Origin: Styela clava
Taxonomy: Eukaryota; Chordata; Ascidiacea; Stolidobranchia; Styelidae
NCBI RefSeq assembly: GCF_964204865.1
Contig: NC_135250.1
Location: 8,122,001-8,186,000, forward strand
Direction of reading: 5' to 3'
Length of the DNA: 64,000 nucleotides
Within the stretch, counting starts at the first letter, position 1; each line of letters begins with the position of its first letter. The translations under genes and the position numbers were made by a program. Under the pieces are notes generated by a model that saw only the letters and a program-made list of their open reading frames with translations, searched no databases and had not been told where the DNA came from. Positions 25,701 through 35,600 of this stretch are shown piece by piece.

Positions 25701-28700
25701 AGCTTAAAAAATCTGGTGTGTGTTTATTTTGTATTGCTCACGAAGTGCACGAAATGTATGGTTTTGCTGTATTGCCGTTATTGGTATGATTGTTGTTGTT
25801 TAGATGCATTTGCACTTTCCTTAGCAGCTAATAACCAATCGATTTCAAATTTTCAGTACAATAAATGAAAGAAAGTTTTCAAATTGAGTCCTGAGAGGAC
25901 CTGATATTTTACCAAAAATGTGCCGTTTCATTTAATTTAAAGGTGAATACGCCTACAAAATTGCATATGAAATATACAATATGCAGTATAAAATAACTAA
26001 AATAGGCATATATTACCAGATTACTATATGTTAAAATAGGAAAGCATATATTTATCCCTCACTCTGGCATTTGATATTCAGTACGACAAAAATCCGATGT
26101 CAGTTCAACAACTTTTCTCTCTTTTACGGATATTAATGAAATTGACAACAGCCACAAAGTCGGCAAAAATCTTATCAAAGTTAAAAAGCACAAGATGATT
26201 CATTTCCTAAAGGTAAGTTAATGGAGTCAGTCTGCATTTGCAAATATTTGTTCGAATAAAATAGACAGAAGAACATGACCTCGGAGGTGCAACAAGTTGA
26301 AAATGCTTAATCTGGACATCCACACACTTATAACTTCGCTTTACATCAGTCTGCTATTAATGGACTTTTTACACGAACGTTCAATTGTTGGGCAAGCTTA
26401 TATTAATGTGTACAAGTACATTGTGTATGGAATTTTGGGCATCTTGAATGATGTATCTATAGTCCATTATAGACTCTTACACTCTTCAAAAGGTACTCCC
26501 GTAGTATGCGTACCAGGTTAGGTTTGAGCATTATTTTATTCCGATTTCCTTTTTTTTTTGTTCTATTACGAGTTGCTGGGACTGTCTGTGTTAGCCAAGT
26601 GAATACAACTCATGCCCATAGTAATCAGTCTCCGTACACAACTTGATGTAAAGTATAGGCGAACAAAATTAGTTACCTCCATATTGGTACACACACTTCT
26701 GGAGCGTCCCTCAAAACACTGCGCGTTTATTTATATATTTCCATATATCAAATAGATAGCTAATCAACTTCGTTGCCAAAATGACTAAGGTAGATAGTCT
26801 TTCTTTCAGAATTTACCAAAAAGAATGGATGATAATGATGATGCAGATGACAGTAGTGGTTCTGACGATATCTATTACAGTGAATATGGCGATTCTAGCG
26901 ATGACGAGGAAAGTTTACGCAAAAAGAAAACAAAGCAAGAAATAGCACGTGCGAATTTATCCTTTTCTAGTATTAGGCTCAATTCGATTGGTTGGAAGAA
27001 GTTGCTAAAAGGATATTTATTACTTTTATTAAAGTCCGATATTTCACACCAAATTTAGCTTATATGCCAGTTCATGGACATTCGGTACAATTATTTTATA
27101 ATTCCATTGACATTCTTGACATAGTCTGATCGTATGTGCCAAGACTGTGAAACATGGTAGTAATATGTACAATATACACAGTTTTTTCCCCTTTTTGTTC
27201 CTATCCTTTGCTCTCTAATTCTGTTTATTTATCTTTGAAATTTTGTTTTTTTTTTATTTTATTTTTTCAATTTTCTTCTAGGTTATTAATGATCCATATC
27301 CAGCCCACATAGGATGAAGTTTGCCGACCCCTGATTTATTTTCATTTAGTAGTTAGATTTTTTAGTGCTATTATATCACTGTATTTCATTATTTGATCAT
27401 ACTTTCACAGTTCGTCGCTGTCGGATTTGTACACTTATTATATTCATGTTACTGATTCTACTCATTGGAACTCTCGTTGGTTTAGTATTTGCAGGTACGT
27501 GTACGTTGATAAGTCCAGCCCAGGCTCATATAAAGGGTGGCCTAGTGGAAGATTATCTTCTATAGACTACGAGCAAGACATCGGATGGTAAAGCTGTGGA
27601 ATCGGAATTTTATCAATATTGGAGTCGGGGATTTTCCTTCAATTAAATTTCCGAAGTCGGAGTCGCAGAAGCAGTTTTGAATTTGTCAAAATTTCAGACT
27701 TAATAATGATCAAAGTCCAAATTTTCGTCGATAAATGATAAAAATTAAATTGACTAAGCTTTTATCACGGCTAATTAGAGAGGACTTACACACGCTAAAT
27801 ATTTTGTGCTCAGATTTGTTTTCCTGTGGGGGGCTATGAGTTGAAATTTTAATCCATTGACAGGCCTCTTTATGTCATTTGTCCTATATATATATATACA
27901 TATATAAGCAATGCTCTCTTCTTCTAGGTATTCAAATTCCTTTCCTGACTGACCTTATATTCCCACCCACAGCTGAAGTTTCGAATATCCGTAACTTTAC
28001 AACCTCGATAGTAAGTAAACTATTGGTTTATAATAAAATTGTATTTATATACAGTTTGTATTTTGACTTCAACTCATTATACAAACATTTCGCAGCTTAA
28101 ATACGAGTTCAAACTTGTGGAAAATAAAATTCATTTCCCGGACCAATTCGCGTTAGCACTGAATCATTTTCTACAACGGCATCACATAATACAACGTTCT
28201 AATCTATTGTATTGACAGGGAAATGTCACCACGATTGCAGGCTTCACCACAGCCAGTGCGTCCGATAATACGACTTTTACATTACCTAGTGCCTTGACAA
28301 GTACTAGTACGACTACAACCTTGTCTAGTACGACTAGTACCTCGACAAGTGCTAATACAACTAGCACGACTACAATCTTGCCTAGTACCTCGACAAGCGC
28401 TAGTACAACTAGCACGACAACAGCCTTGCCTAGTAAGACTAGTACCTCTACGAAGGCTGGTACAGCAAGTACGACTACAACCATGGCTAGTACTACTACC
28501 ACAACTGAAAGCTTTGTCGGTGCTGGATCGGGAATAAATTCTGGGCAGGCTGTCCCCTCCGGAGAAGCGGAAATTGCTATAATTCATGCAGACATGTACA
28601 AAATTAACGATAAACCTGTCAATACTTCATGGGAATATGTTTGGCCTCCGAATCACCGAAGGGGAAAGATGGTTGAAAACATGGTAACTCAATTTTTTTT

Positions 28701-30404
28701 TCTGTTATTCGGTATTGAGTCCATGGACATGTTGATGGTGGACGCCGTAACCGGTAAGCGGTTACGTGAACCACCACACGACGACGAAGAGTCTAACAAT
28801 CTTCTTTGTACAGAACTATCCTCAAAAATGTCGACAAAAATTTCATCAAGTTGGCTAAGCTTTCTGAACAGACAATTAAAAAAGGCTTTTACAAGCTAAA
28901 GTTATTGTCTTTAGAATTTGGTTTGCCGGATTTGGATTTTCTTCGAAATGGGATTCGGAGTCTTTTTTCCCACTCAACCAGGATTCGGGAAACAGAGAAG
29001 GACTCATTTTTAAATGGTCTGGAGTCGAAGTTGAGTGTAAATTTTCAATGACTCCACAACCCCGTGTCGTTAAGCTCATAGTAATGCAAATGGTTATACA
29101 TAAAAATTACCACCAATCCGCGTGTGACTCGCATATCTACAGTGTGCCAGGACTTGATACAAACAAGTTATGATTTGGCACAATTTTATGAATTGGTTTA
29201 TAACCGTGGACAAAAATTTTCTATTCTGTATCTGATGAATTCTCTCGTTAGATCAGAATCTATAAATGTTTTTCATATGTTTTTTTTAGTTTTTTGCTGC
29301 TTACACATATCTTGGATTCACACTTGACGTGGTTATATGTGATATTTTACGTCCGGAGGAACGCGGTGCTTGGCGGGTAGGTAGTAGAGAAATTTACATT
29401 TATTGGTTATATTTAATATATTTTCAGCAGCAACTGTATAAAAACGTGATTAACGTAAAATTTCACATGATTCACCGAAAAAATTAGTTTGCTCCGAGGG
29501 TAGACTTGGGGTTGGAGTCAAAAATTTGCCAACCCGAATCTGGTGTTCGTTTTTGTATCACGTGGAAATTACAATTTAACTGATTTTTTTTTAATTAATC
29601 ACTTTTATTAAGTAGGTTGTTATGAATATTTAATATGTATAGAGACTTGAAACTGTTTTACCATTTTTTATGTTTGAGAAGTAACTGTTTCCTTGTTATT
29701 ATATTTTATACAGATTCTGGTACGAGTGTTTGGAAAACCGAGATATAATTTAGATATTATGAAATGGTACGGTTTCGATCGTAAGTTATCTATAGAGTTG
29801 TACTCAAAATATATAAGAAGAATGGAGAGATATGCTGAAAATGTATTACTTTCTCAACAAAACGCAAAAGTCAAATATCTTTTCAGTCACGGTAGGTTAT
29901 ATTATTCTGCTTGTATTTTAGATTTTGTGCTTCATGACAATGAATCAATGTCTTGCTGTTGGTTTTAATAGCCATTGCCACTCTTAAAGTAAAAAAGTTA
30001 TTGCTTTAAGGAGCGCTGGCCTTGCATTGAGCGTTTAATATAAATTACCACTGCTTGGCTTTCACGAGGGAAAATAATCCATAGGTAATGCAATGATTTT
30101 GTATGATACTTTATATGGCAGTGGTTCCTAAGTTTTTTCGATTCGTTCCTTCATTCACCTATTTTTAAGCTCTTTATCTACCAGTCCTTCGTTCTATGCA
30201 TGAAAATTCGGTGTACGTTAACTGTTAAATAATTAATGCTAGTGACACACGCCACTGTTACTTTGTTATATTACTATTTCAGTCGGTCATACTTTTGCTG
30301 TGGAAGTTCCAAAGTACTTCGACAAGGTTGGGATTCGTCGTCCACCTTCCCATATACCAGCTGCATGGAGCGATTGTTTTGAATCTCCCGTTTGTGATTA
30401 CTAG
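13710..30404 (+). CDS. Gene A: repeat-expanded type II membrane protein (28 coding exons)
   Basis: Coding exons: 13710-13857, 14468-14641, 16293-16417, 16500-16650, 17396-17457, 17537-17606, 18272-18351, 18435-18564, 19023-19129, 19201-19318, 19611-19723, 19795-19912, 20205-20314, 20386-20536, 20855-20976, 21057-21207, 24897-25018, 25099-25299, 25379-25534, 25622-25715, 26082-26212, 26810-26948, 27411-27494, 27928-28010, 28219-28683, 29290-29376, 29714-29891, 30283-30404. The sum is 3792 nt, or 1263 aa; every junction keeps phase. Layout: Lys-rich N-terminus (MGKKKGKKK), ~11 cytoplasmic repeats (about 108-924) ending KSHNMKHFLK, one TM segment (about 930-950) preceded by RRCR, a Ser/Thr-rich stalk (about 985-1060), then a conserved ectodomain with WEYVWPP, NLDIMKWYGFD and terminal WSDCFESPVCDY. 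Basic residues before the TM and sequons after it imply type II topology. The family is not recognised. The donor at 26948 is uncertain (26970 also fits phase). Confidence 0.8.
14771..16010. mobile_element. Non-autonomous hAT element in gene A intron 2
   Basis: The ends are perfect inverted repeats of tagagatgtaccgat. The flanking 8-mers are atgtatgc (14763-14770) and atgcatgc (16011-16018), a 7/8 target duplication typical of hAT elements. Both subterminal regions are packed with tatcgg/ccgata repeats, likely transposase-binding arrays. No transposase ORF is visible, so it would need an enzyme from elsewhere. Confidence 0.85.
16747..16790 (+). mobile_element. Solo hAT terminus
   Basis: The sequence caggggtcggcaaactacac matches the terminal repeat type of the larger element at 21300-24683. 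No partner end was found nearby, so this is probably a truncated copy inside a gene A intron. Confidence 0.4.
18772..18851 (+). pseudogene. Possible relic or mutually exclusive gene A exon
   Basis: An acceptor (tttatgtcag) and a donor (cag|gtataa) bracket an open stretch encoding VPEFPKLEFTEFELKGC and onward in phase 1->0. Its phases match those of exon 19023-19129, so the two could substitute for each other but could not both be used without a frameshift. The protein lacks the SHNMKHFLK signature of the other units. Confidence 0.3.
22470..23250 (+). pseudogene. Decayed exons of a mobile-element-associated Cys-rich ORF
   Basis: Segment 22470-22637 has an acceptor (gctacag) and donor (ag|gtgaga) and reads FDSENNDRFLMHICKEEGEI, then TNFTDVSCSKL. 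Further on, after frame breaks, come WPWMGF (near 22935) and DPLPALISVLELANCKCKKN (near 22980-23040). The remnant ends near 23217 with CYCRKSCF and a stop. The order W-x-W, a DPxPA stretch, then CxCKK and CxCRK clusters is one I associate with a repetitive family of uncharacterised metazoan proteins often found in mobile DNA. The assignment is from memory of the pattern only. Stops and frame shifts make it non-functional. Confidence 0.35.
24237..24587 (-). repeat. tRNA-derived SINE, full-length copy 1
   Basis: On the minus strand the head contains an A-box-like tggctcaacggg (24560-24571) and a perfect B box ggttcgaatcc (24492-24502), the RNA polymerase III promoter of tRNA genes. A unique body follows, ending at a short (aggat)n-type tail near 24240. 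Related copies at 28693-28812 and 35908-36214 share the body strings gccgtaaccg and ggttacgtgaaccacc. It sits inside the hAT insertion, so it is younger than that insertion or was carried by it. Confidence 0.8.
26492..26710 (+). repeat. ~220-bp MITE-like repeat, copy 2
   Basis: This is the same family as 13086-13300 and in the same orientation, lying in the intron between gene A exons 26082-26212 and 26810-26948. The ends ggtactcccgtagtatgcgt and ggtacacacacttctggagc are imperfect inverted repeats. Confidence 0.7.
27300..27336 (-). mobile_element. Solo hAT terminus
   Basis: The reverse complement begins caggggtcggcaaacttcat, the same terminal type as the 21300-24683 element. It lies just upstream of the transmembrane exon of gene A. 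No opposite end was found. Confidence 0.4.
28290..28500 (+). repeat. 48-bp coding minisatellite (mucin-like stalk of gene A)
   Basis: Within exon 28219-28683 a 16-codon unit repeats imperfectly, as in STSTSANTTSTTTILP followed by STSTSASTTSTTTALP. The encoded segment is nearly all Ser and Thr with some N-glycosylation sequons, as in a heavily O-glycosylated stalk. The matching exon of gene B (35612-35821) has only a nine-residue linker here. Confidence 0.85.
28693..28812 (-). repeat. SINE fragment, copy 2
   Basis: This is a body fragment of the SINE family (gacgccgtaaccggtaagcg and following) without the tRNA-like head. It lies in the gene A intron after exon 28219-28683. Gene B carries a SINE of the same orientation in the homologous intron. 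Confidence 0.65.
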
Positions 30405-31440
30405 AATATACGTGTCAATGTGTATATTCTATGGGCGTATCTGTACTTATAAGTAATGGAATCGGGCCGGATAGGAAGGATGCACACATATGCACACACA
30501 TCAAACCATAAGAATCCATTTAATGAAAAAATTCCAGTAAAATCAGTAATGGTATAGAGTCCGTGTAGCCCTGAAAAAATCTTTTTTTTTTTTGACTGTT
30601 TCTGAGACCAGTTACAATAGGAGGAACGAGTATTCAGAATACCAAACTGTGCCAGAACTGTCTGATTGCTAAAAAGACCTGCGCTGACCCGAATAAATAC
30701 ACAAGGTATATAAAATAATAAAACCCAGCCAAATAAAAAAATGATTGTTCTCATTTACTGTCACTGTTTACTTTCAATCCGCAATTATTTCCGAACTTTC
30801 TGCTTGGTTCAAAATTTTTTATCCATTTATTTAACCAGAATTCCACTTTGGTAGTTCATATTGTTTATATATATATATGGTTTGTACGGTATGTCTAAAT
30901 AGATAATCAATAATAATAATAAAAAGGGTGCAGTTAGAGTAGTTTATATTTGAAGAAAGGATCAGCAAACTTCGTTGCCTCATTGATTTTGAATATTTTC
31001 TGTGCGGATTTACGACACGGGGAGGCAATAGGAAGAAGTATACCTTGAATTTACCAAATTGCTAATAGAACAGAAGCAGATCCCGGTTAACAAACTTTAC
31101 AGTTTTACAAACAATATCAAATGAATTTGAGAAGTAATGAGGATTTACTTTTGCTAACTGATGACTGTCATACACCATGTTGTACAAACCAACAGTGTAC
31201 GACCGCAGTATCTATTTACGGTACAACTACGTACTGTTTAATAATACTGTATATCTATAATAAAAAAAAACGATGGATTTTATTTGCAAAGAACTTTTTG
31301 ACAAGTTACTCTAAAATTCTCAGAAATATATGCAAGATGTGAGAAAATCAATTTGAACGATTTGATAAAATAAAGTTGAAAAATATAATCTTATTGTTAG
31401 GAAATGAAGATACATTAAAAAGAAACGACCCATATTAATA
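30405..31440. other. 3' flank of gene A; intergenic
   Basis: An AATAAA at 30692-30697 and AATAAA-like strings up to 30735 are candidate polyadenylation signals for gene A. No further gene is supported. A minus-strand 117-residue ORF here is considered and rejected elsewhere. Confidence 0.4.
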
Positions 31441-31448
31441 CGCTGATC

Positions 31449-32045
31449 CAGGGTTTCCCAAACTGGGGTACGTTGACGTGACGACTACATAGGGGGTCCG
31501 CAGCGATGTTGAGTTTGAAATATATACATTTAACGCATATCCACTGTTACAAGGACATTTATAATCGTAAATGGTAGTTGTTACGAGACCTCAATAATGG
31601 GAGGGGAAAAAATTGTTGTAGGTGGACAATCGTTGCTTTCAGGGTCTGTGAGGTAGATCTCGGCCACAGAGCTACATTTTGGGTAATAATTGGTTGAATG
31701 CGTTATTGAGTTATCACCAGTCGAGAATTTGTGCGATTTTGCCAAGGTCATTTGAGCCCCGTTGATGCAGGAAAGATGCGTGAAACCCAGTTAGGTTAAT
31801 TGAGAGAGACTATCCAAGTATACATTATTATTAGTTCGTTGTTGTAGAGTTGGGCATACGAGTTTGCTTGTCAGAAATTGATCCGACACATTAATGTCGT
31901 TTGTGTTGATGTATTTTAAATCCAAAATGAAACATTATCCCTCTCCCTTGGTTACGCACATAAATTGGTATATATAGGATGGGGGTCCGTAAAAAATAAT
32001 ATCCACAAATAGGTTTCCGCGGCAGAAAAAGTTTGGGTTACACGA
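31449..32045. mobile_element. hAT-type MITE remnant upstream of gene B
   Basis: The left end reads cagggtttcccaaactgggg, a common hAT terminus. The right side has an inverted aaaagtttgggttacac near 32028-32044. A ggggtccg motif follows the left end and recurs near the right end. No transposase and no clean target duplication are visible. The remaining 32046-32670 up to gene B shows nothing recognisable. Confidence 0.45.
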
Positions 32046-32670
32046 TTACATTTTTAGGTGCCTCTCTTTTACAATTTTAAACTTGTCCAATACATTAGTC
32101 TTCAAATTGCCAGGCCTAAAAAATTGATTGATCTTCTAGACTAGAAATTCACGCTGAAGAAGTCCACGATTTGTAAGGGAACAAATTGTACATAATATCC
32201 CAGTAGTAGGGTGATAAAAAAATCTGGCATCGTTGTTTATACTTCAAATTCTGGAATATTATGATAAAACAATGCATATTTATGCGAATGCGTAACCTGG
32301 CGAGTGGAGGACTACTGGTCACATCTCAATAATTTTATCATACAAGGAATTTCTACAAAAGGATTATCCACATTACCCTTTAATTACTGCATTTCGCTAT
32401 TGTAGTTGGAAATACATGGATTTTGCTTCCATCAAACAAGGAAAAGATTTCACTGACGCGAATCAACATTACGATAACGTTAAGTTATAGGCTTACGGCA
32501 TCCTACAAACTGTAGCCTAACTGCTTCTATAAGCTTGCCAGGTCAGTTATGTTTTATTAATTTTAGATAAATAAAAAGTCAGTCTCGACAGACTGAGGCT
32601 TCGTCATTTTTTTTTCAAACATCTTTCGTTCTTGCTCAGGTAGAATCGCGCTTCTATACCTAGACTAATT

Positions 32671-35600
32671 ATGGCCAAGAAAAAGGGGAAAAAGCAGAAA
32701 GGCGAAGAAGAACCACCAGATCCGAGATTATCAGCAATGAAAACAATAATATCGAAGGAAACGAACACCAGAAAGGAAGGAGAAATCACGCGCAATAAGG
32801 CCATGATGCCACTCAAAAGTAACAAAATTACCACTTCCATCGTAACTGGGTGTTCGGGGTGGACTGATAGGATAGCTGTATAAAAGAATTATAAGTTACA
32901 GGGTTATCTTGTAATCGAAATTGGGTTTGTCGTAAATAATCGTTTCAACAGTATGCTGCTAATCAATGGTTACACGAATTTTCAAATTTTCTTGGCTAGG
33001 ACTATAGTAACCTTTAATAAATACTGCCATTGTTTCCATGCTAAAAGGCGAATGTTTAAAAATTAAAAAAATTAAAAAATAATAAATGCTTTTTAAACTG
33101 GTTTTCATGTAAAATTTTGATGCAATTTTCACCAAAGTATTTCAATGAAACATTAAAGATATTTGAAAAAATCCCTCATTTTTTAAGCAGTTTGTTCTAG
33201 TTTCGTCTTTTTTGGTTAAAGCCCCGAATAGTATTCGCAATATTACAATTATGGACTGATATCATTTCAATATTCAATTAAAAACACCTCGTCAAATTTT
33301 CGTTATTTTTTTGTAAGTGTGGCTGTTGTAAAAAAAAACTTAGAAACAGACAGGTTTCCGATATAAAAATATATATCAATTAAATCGTAATTTATTGCCT
33401 TCTTTAGGAGTTAACAGCAATCCTTTGATCTAATTTATTGCCTTCTTTAGGAGTTAACAGCAATCCTTTGATCTACGAAATGATACCAATTGCAAAAAGT
33501 CTTTTTCCGAATTCAAAGAGTGTCGATTTTGGATTTGAAGGTGTACTAGACATTCCAAATCAAGTTTATTATAAAGAGGAAATGGATGATGTGACTATCA
33601 GCGTTGGAGACCTACCACCACTTAGTAAGTACAGTATATATATTAAATCGAAAATTACCGGTAAATAAAGAAAATGCGTCTTCAGTATTGGAGGTATTAC
33701 AATTCTTTTGAATAGAATTTTCTTTCCTGACATTAGGGTGGCCATGTTAGTTAACCTTCGTGTCTGAATATTTGAGCAATATTCTCTTGTTATATCTAGA
33801 ATATTTTACTTTTGCACGCTACGTAATTATTTTGTTTCACATTTTTTAATTTCAGACATGAAAAAAGGAGCCAATTTAAAAACTTCTCTCTCTTTTTTGA
33901 ATAGTACTGAAATTGACAGCCGTGACCTTGACCAGCTTGATAAAGTTGAATCTCATGATTCGATGCATTTCTTGAAGGCAAGTTACAGCTAGGGGAGTGT
34001 AAACTTTTTCCCTTTTTTTCATTCTCTCGTTTTATACTTTTTAGCGCGGTTTCTCTCATTCTCCTCTTCCTGCTTCTTTCTCATATTTCAGTTCTTTTAT
34101 TTTTTTATTGAATTTTTTTTGTACACCTATTCATTTAGACCAGAGTTGGTAAAGAAAATTTTGAAAATATACTTGAAACTTACAAGTCACCTCTTGTGGA
34201 TATACAAAAAAGGGCATCTGACGACGGCGGTTTTGGAAACACCGAAACTTTTAAAAGAACGGGTATGTAATAAATACACAAGACTCGACTGCGTTTTTTA
34301 GTTTATTTCTATTATTTCGGAACCAACTACGCTAAGCAGCAGCATTTGGCATTCGAAAAATAATATTGTCAAATATTTTTCATAAAGTTTATCATTTCAC
34401 AATGAAATGTTACAATTCCAGGCAAAATTTATTTCTCCCATTTTCAGGCTTGTCCATGGAACAAGCCTGTAAATGAGAGAATTGAGTTTCAAAGTTACAA
34501 TCCGTTTAATACATATCTGCTTTATATTTTGTGAATTTTTTTTCAGCCCGTTGCTGTCGATTGTTGATTCTTATTGTTTTCTTATTACTTATACTAATTT
34601 GTGGAACTTTGATTGGTTTGGTATTTGCAGGTAAGTAGATTTCCTTCATTTATCATAGCATTTAACTGGGTAATTGTTGAATATTTTTGCGAATCGTCTC
34701 GAACCTTCGTTTCGAAATGGGTTCTCACTAAAAAGTTATTCAAACATATGAAACCCTATATATATATATATACAAGAACCCGAATCTTTTGTTATCCAAT
34801 ATATTACATCACTGGTATGATGTTTAGACCTGTGCTAATATAGTCGGGTTTTTTGCACATACCGCAAAAGACTTTTGGGGCGCTCATAATTAAATTGGAT
34901 GAGTGTGTGATGTAAATTACGATAAGCGTATAATTTATCGAAAAGTTTCATCTCAGCTTCAAATAAATTTCAGGTATTCCGATTCCCTATTTAAGCGACC
35001 TCGTATTTCCTCCAGAACCAGTATCCAATATTACCGACACAACTACAATAGTAAGTACGATTATTCTCTTGACTGCTACATTACAACTGCAATTCTTTTA
35101 TATAATAACACTACACTGAGTGTCCATTTTTCGTTTTATCTTTAAATTATCTTGTACGATTAAAAAATGATGTCTATGATCCGCTGAAAAATTCATTTTT
35201 TTTTTTATATATTTTATCCTTAGCTCATATCATGAACCCCTCATATGCAGTATTTCATAGTTGTTTTCAAAAGTTTAATCCGAAAAAGGCTATGTAGGCT
35301 AATTTTTTTCCTTTTCTTGGATGCTGCTTTTCAAATTGGGGAGAAAATGCATAATATTCATATATATATCTTGACGAAAAATAGATAATCACAATGAAAG
35401 TTCAAACTCTATGTAAAATGGTTTCATACTAATGAAAACTTGGGCTGGTAGTGCGATGAAAATATTTTTCAAATTTTTTTTTTTTTGATGCAGTTTGCGT
35501 AGTTCTCGTATATGACTGATTTGGTCGATCGAAAATTTTAAAGGTTTTGAAAAGTTTTTTCTGTATAACGCTACACGTTACACACACTACTTCCTGATTA

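Larger units (their letters stand above)
17396..26948 (+). repeat. Tandem exon-pair expansion within gene A (units 2-11)
   Basis: After the ancestral pair (16293-16417 and 16500-16650), a unit of one phase 1->0 exon plus one phase 0->1 exon, with its introns, repeats about ten more times. The first exon of a unit usually ends SHNMKHFLK; the second usually begins MKKRNE and is Asp/Asn-rich. Units starting 19023, 19611 and 20205 are spaced 588 and 594 bp and are nearly identical even in introns, so they are the youngest. Units near 17.4 kb and 26.1-26.9 kb are most diverged. Gene B has one such pair. Confidence 0.9.

Noticed and set aside
26948-26970. Two possible donors for gene A exon 26810
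   Set aside because: Both keep the phase. The 26948 donor was preferred for its G at +5, and the 26970 site was set aside but not excluded.
28182-28587. Minus-strand ORFs rich in Val/Leu or in Ser/Cys/Arg
   Set aside because: They are antisense readings of the Ser/Thr minisatellite in gene A, whose plus-strand exon has matched splice sites.
30401-30754. 117-residue minus-strand ORF with a signal-peptide-like start (MRTIIFLFGWVLLFYIPCVF)
   Set aside because: It lies in the 3' flank of gene A, with a Lys run from a poly(T) tract and no partner exon. It is most likely chance in AT-rich DNA.
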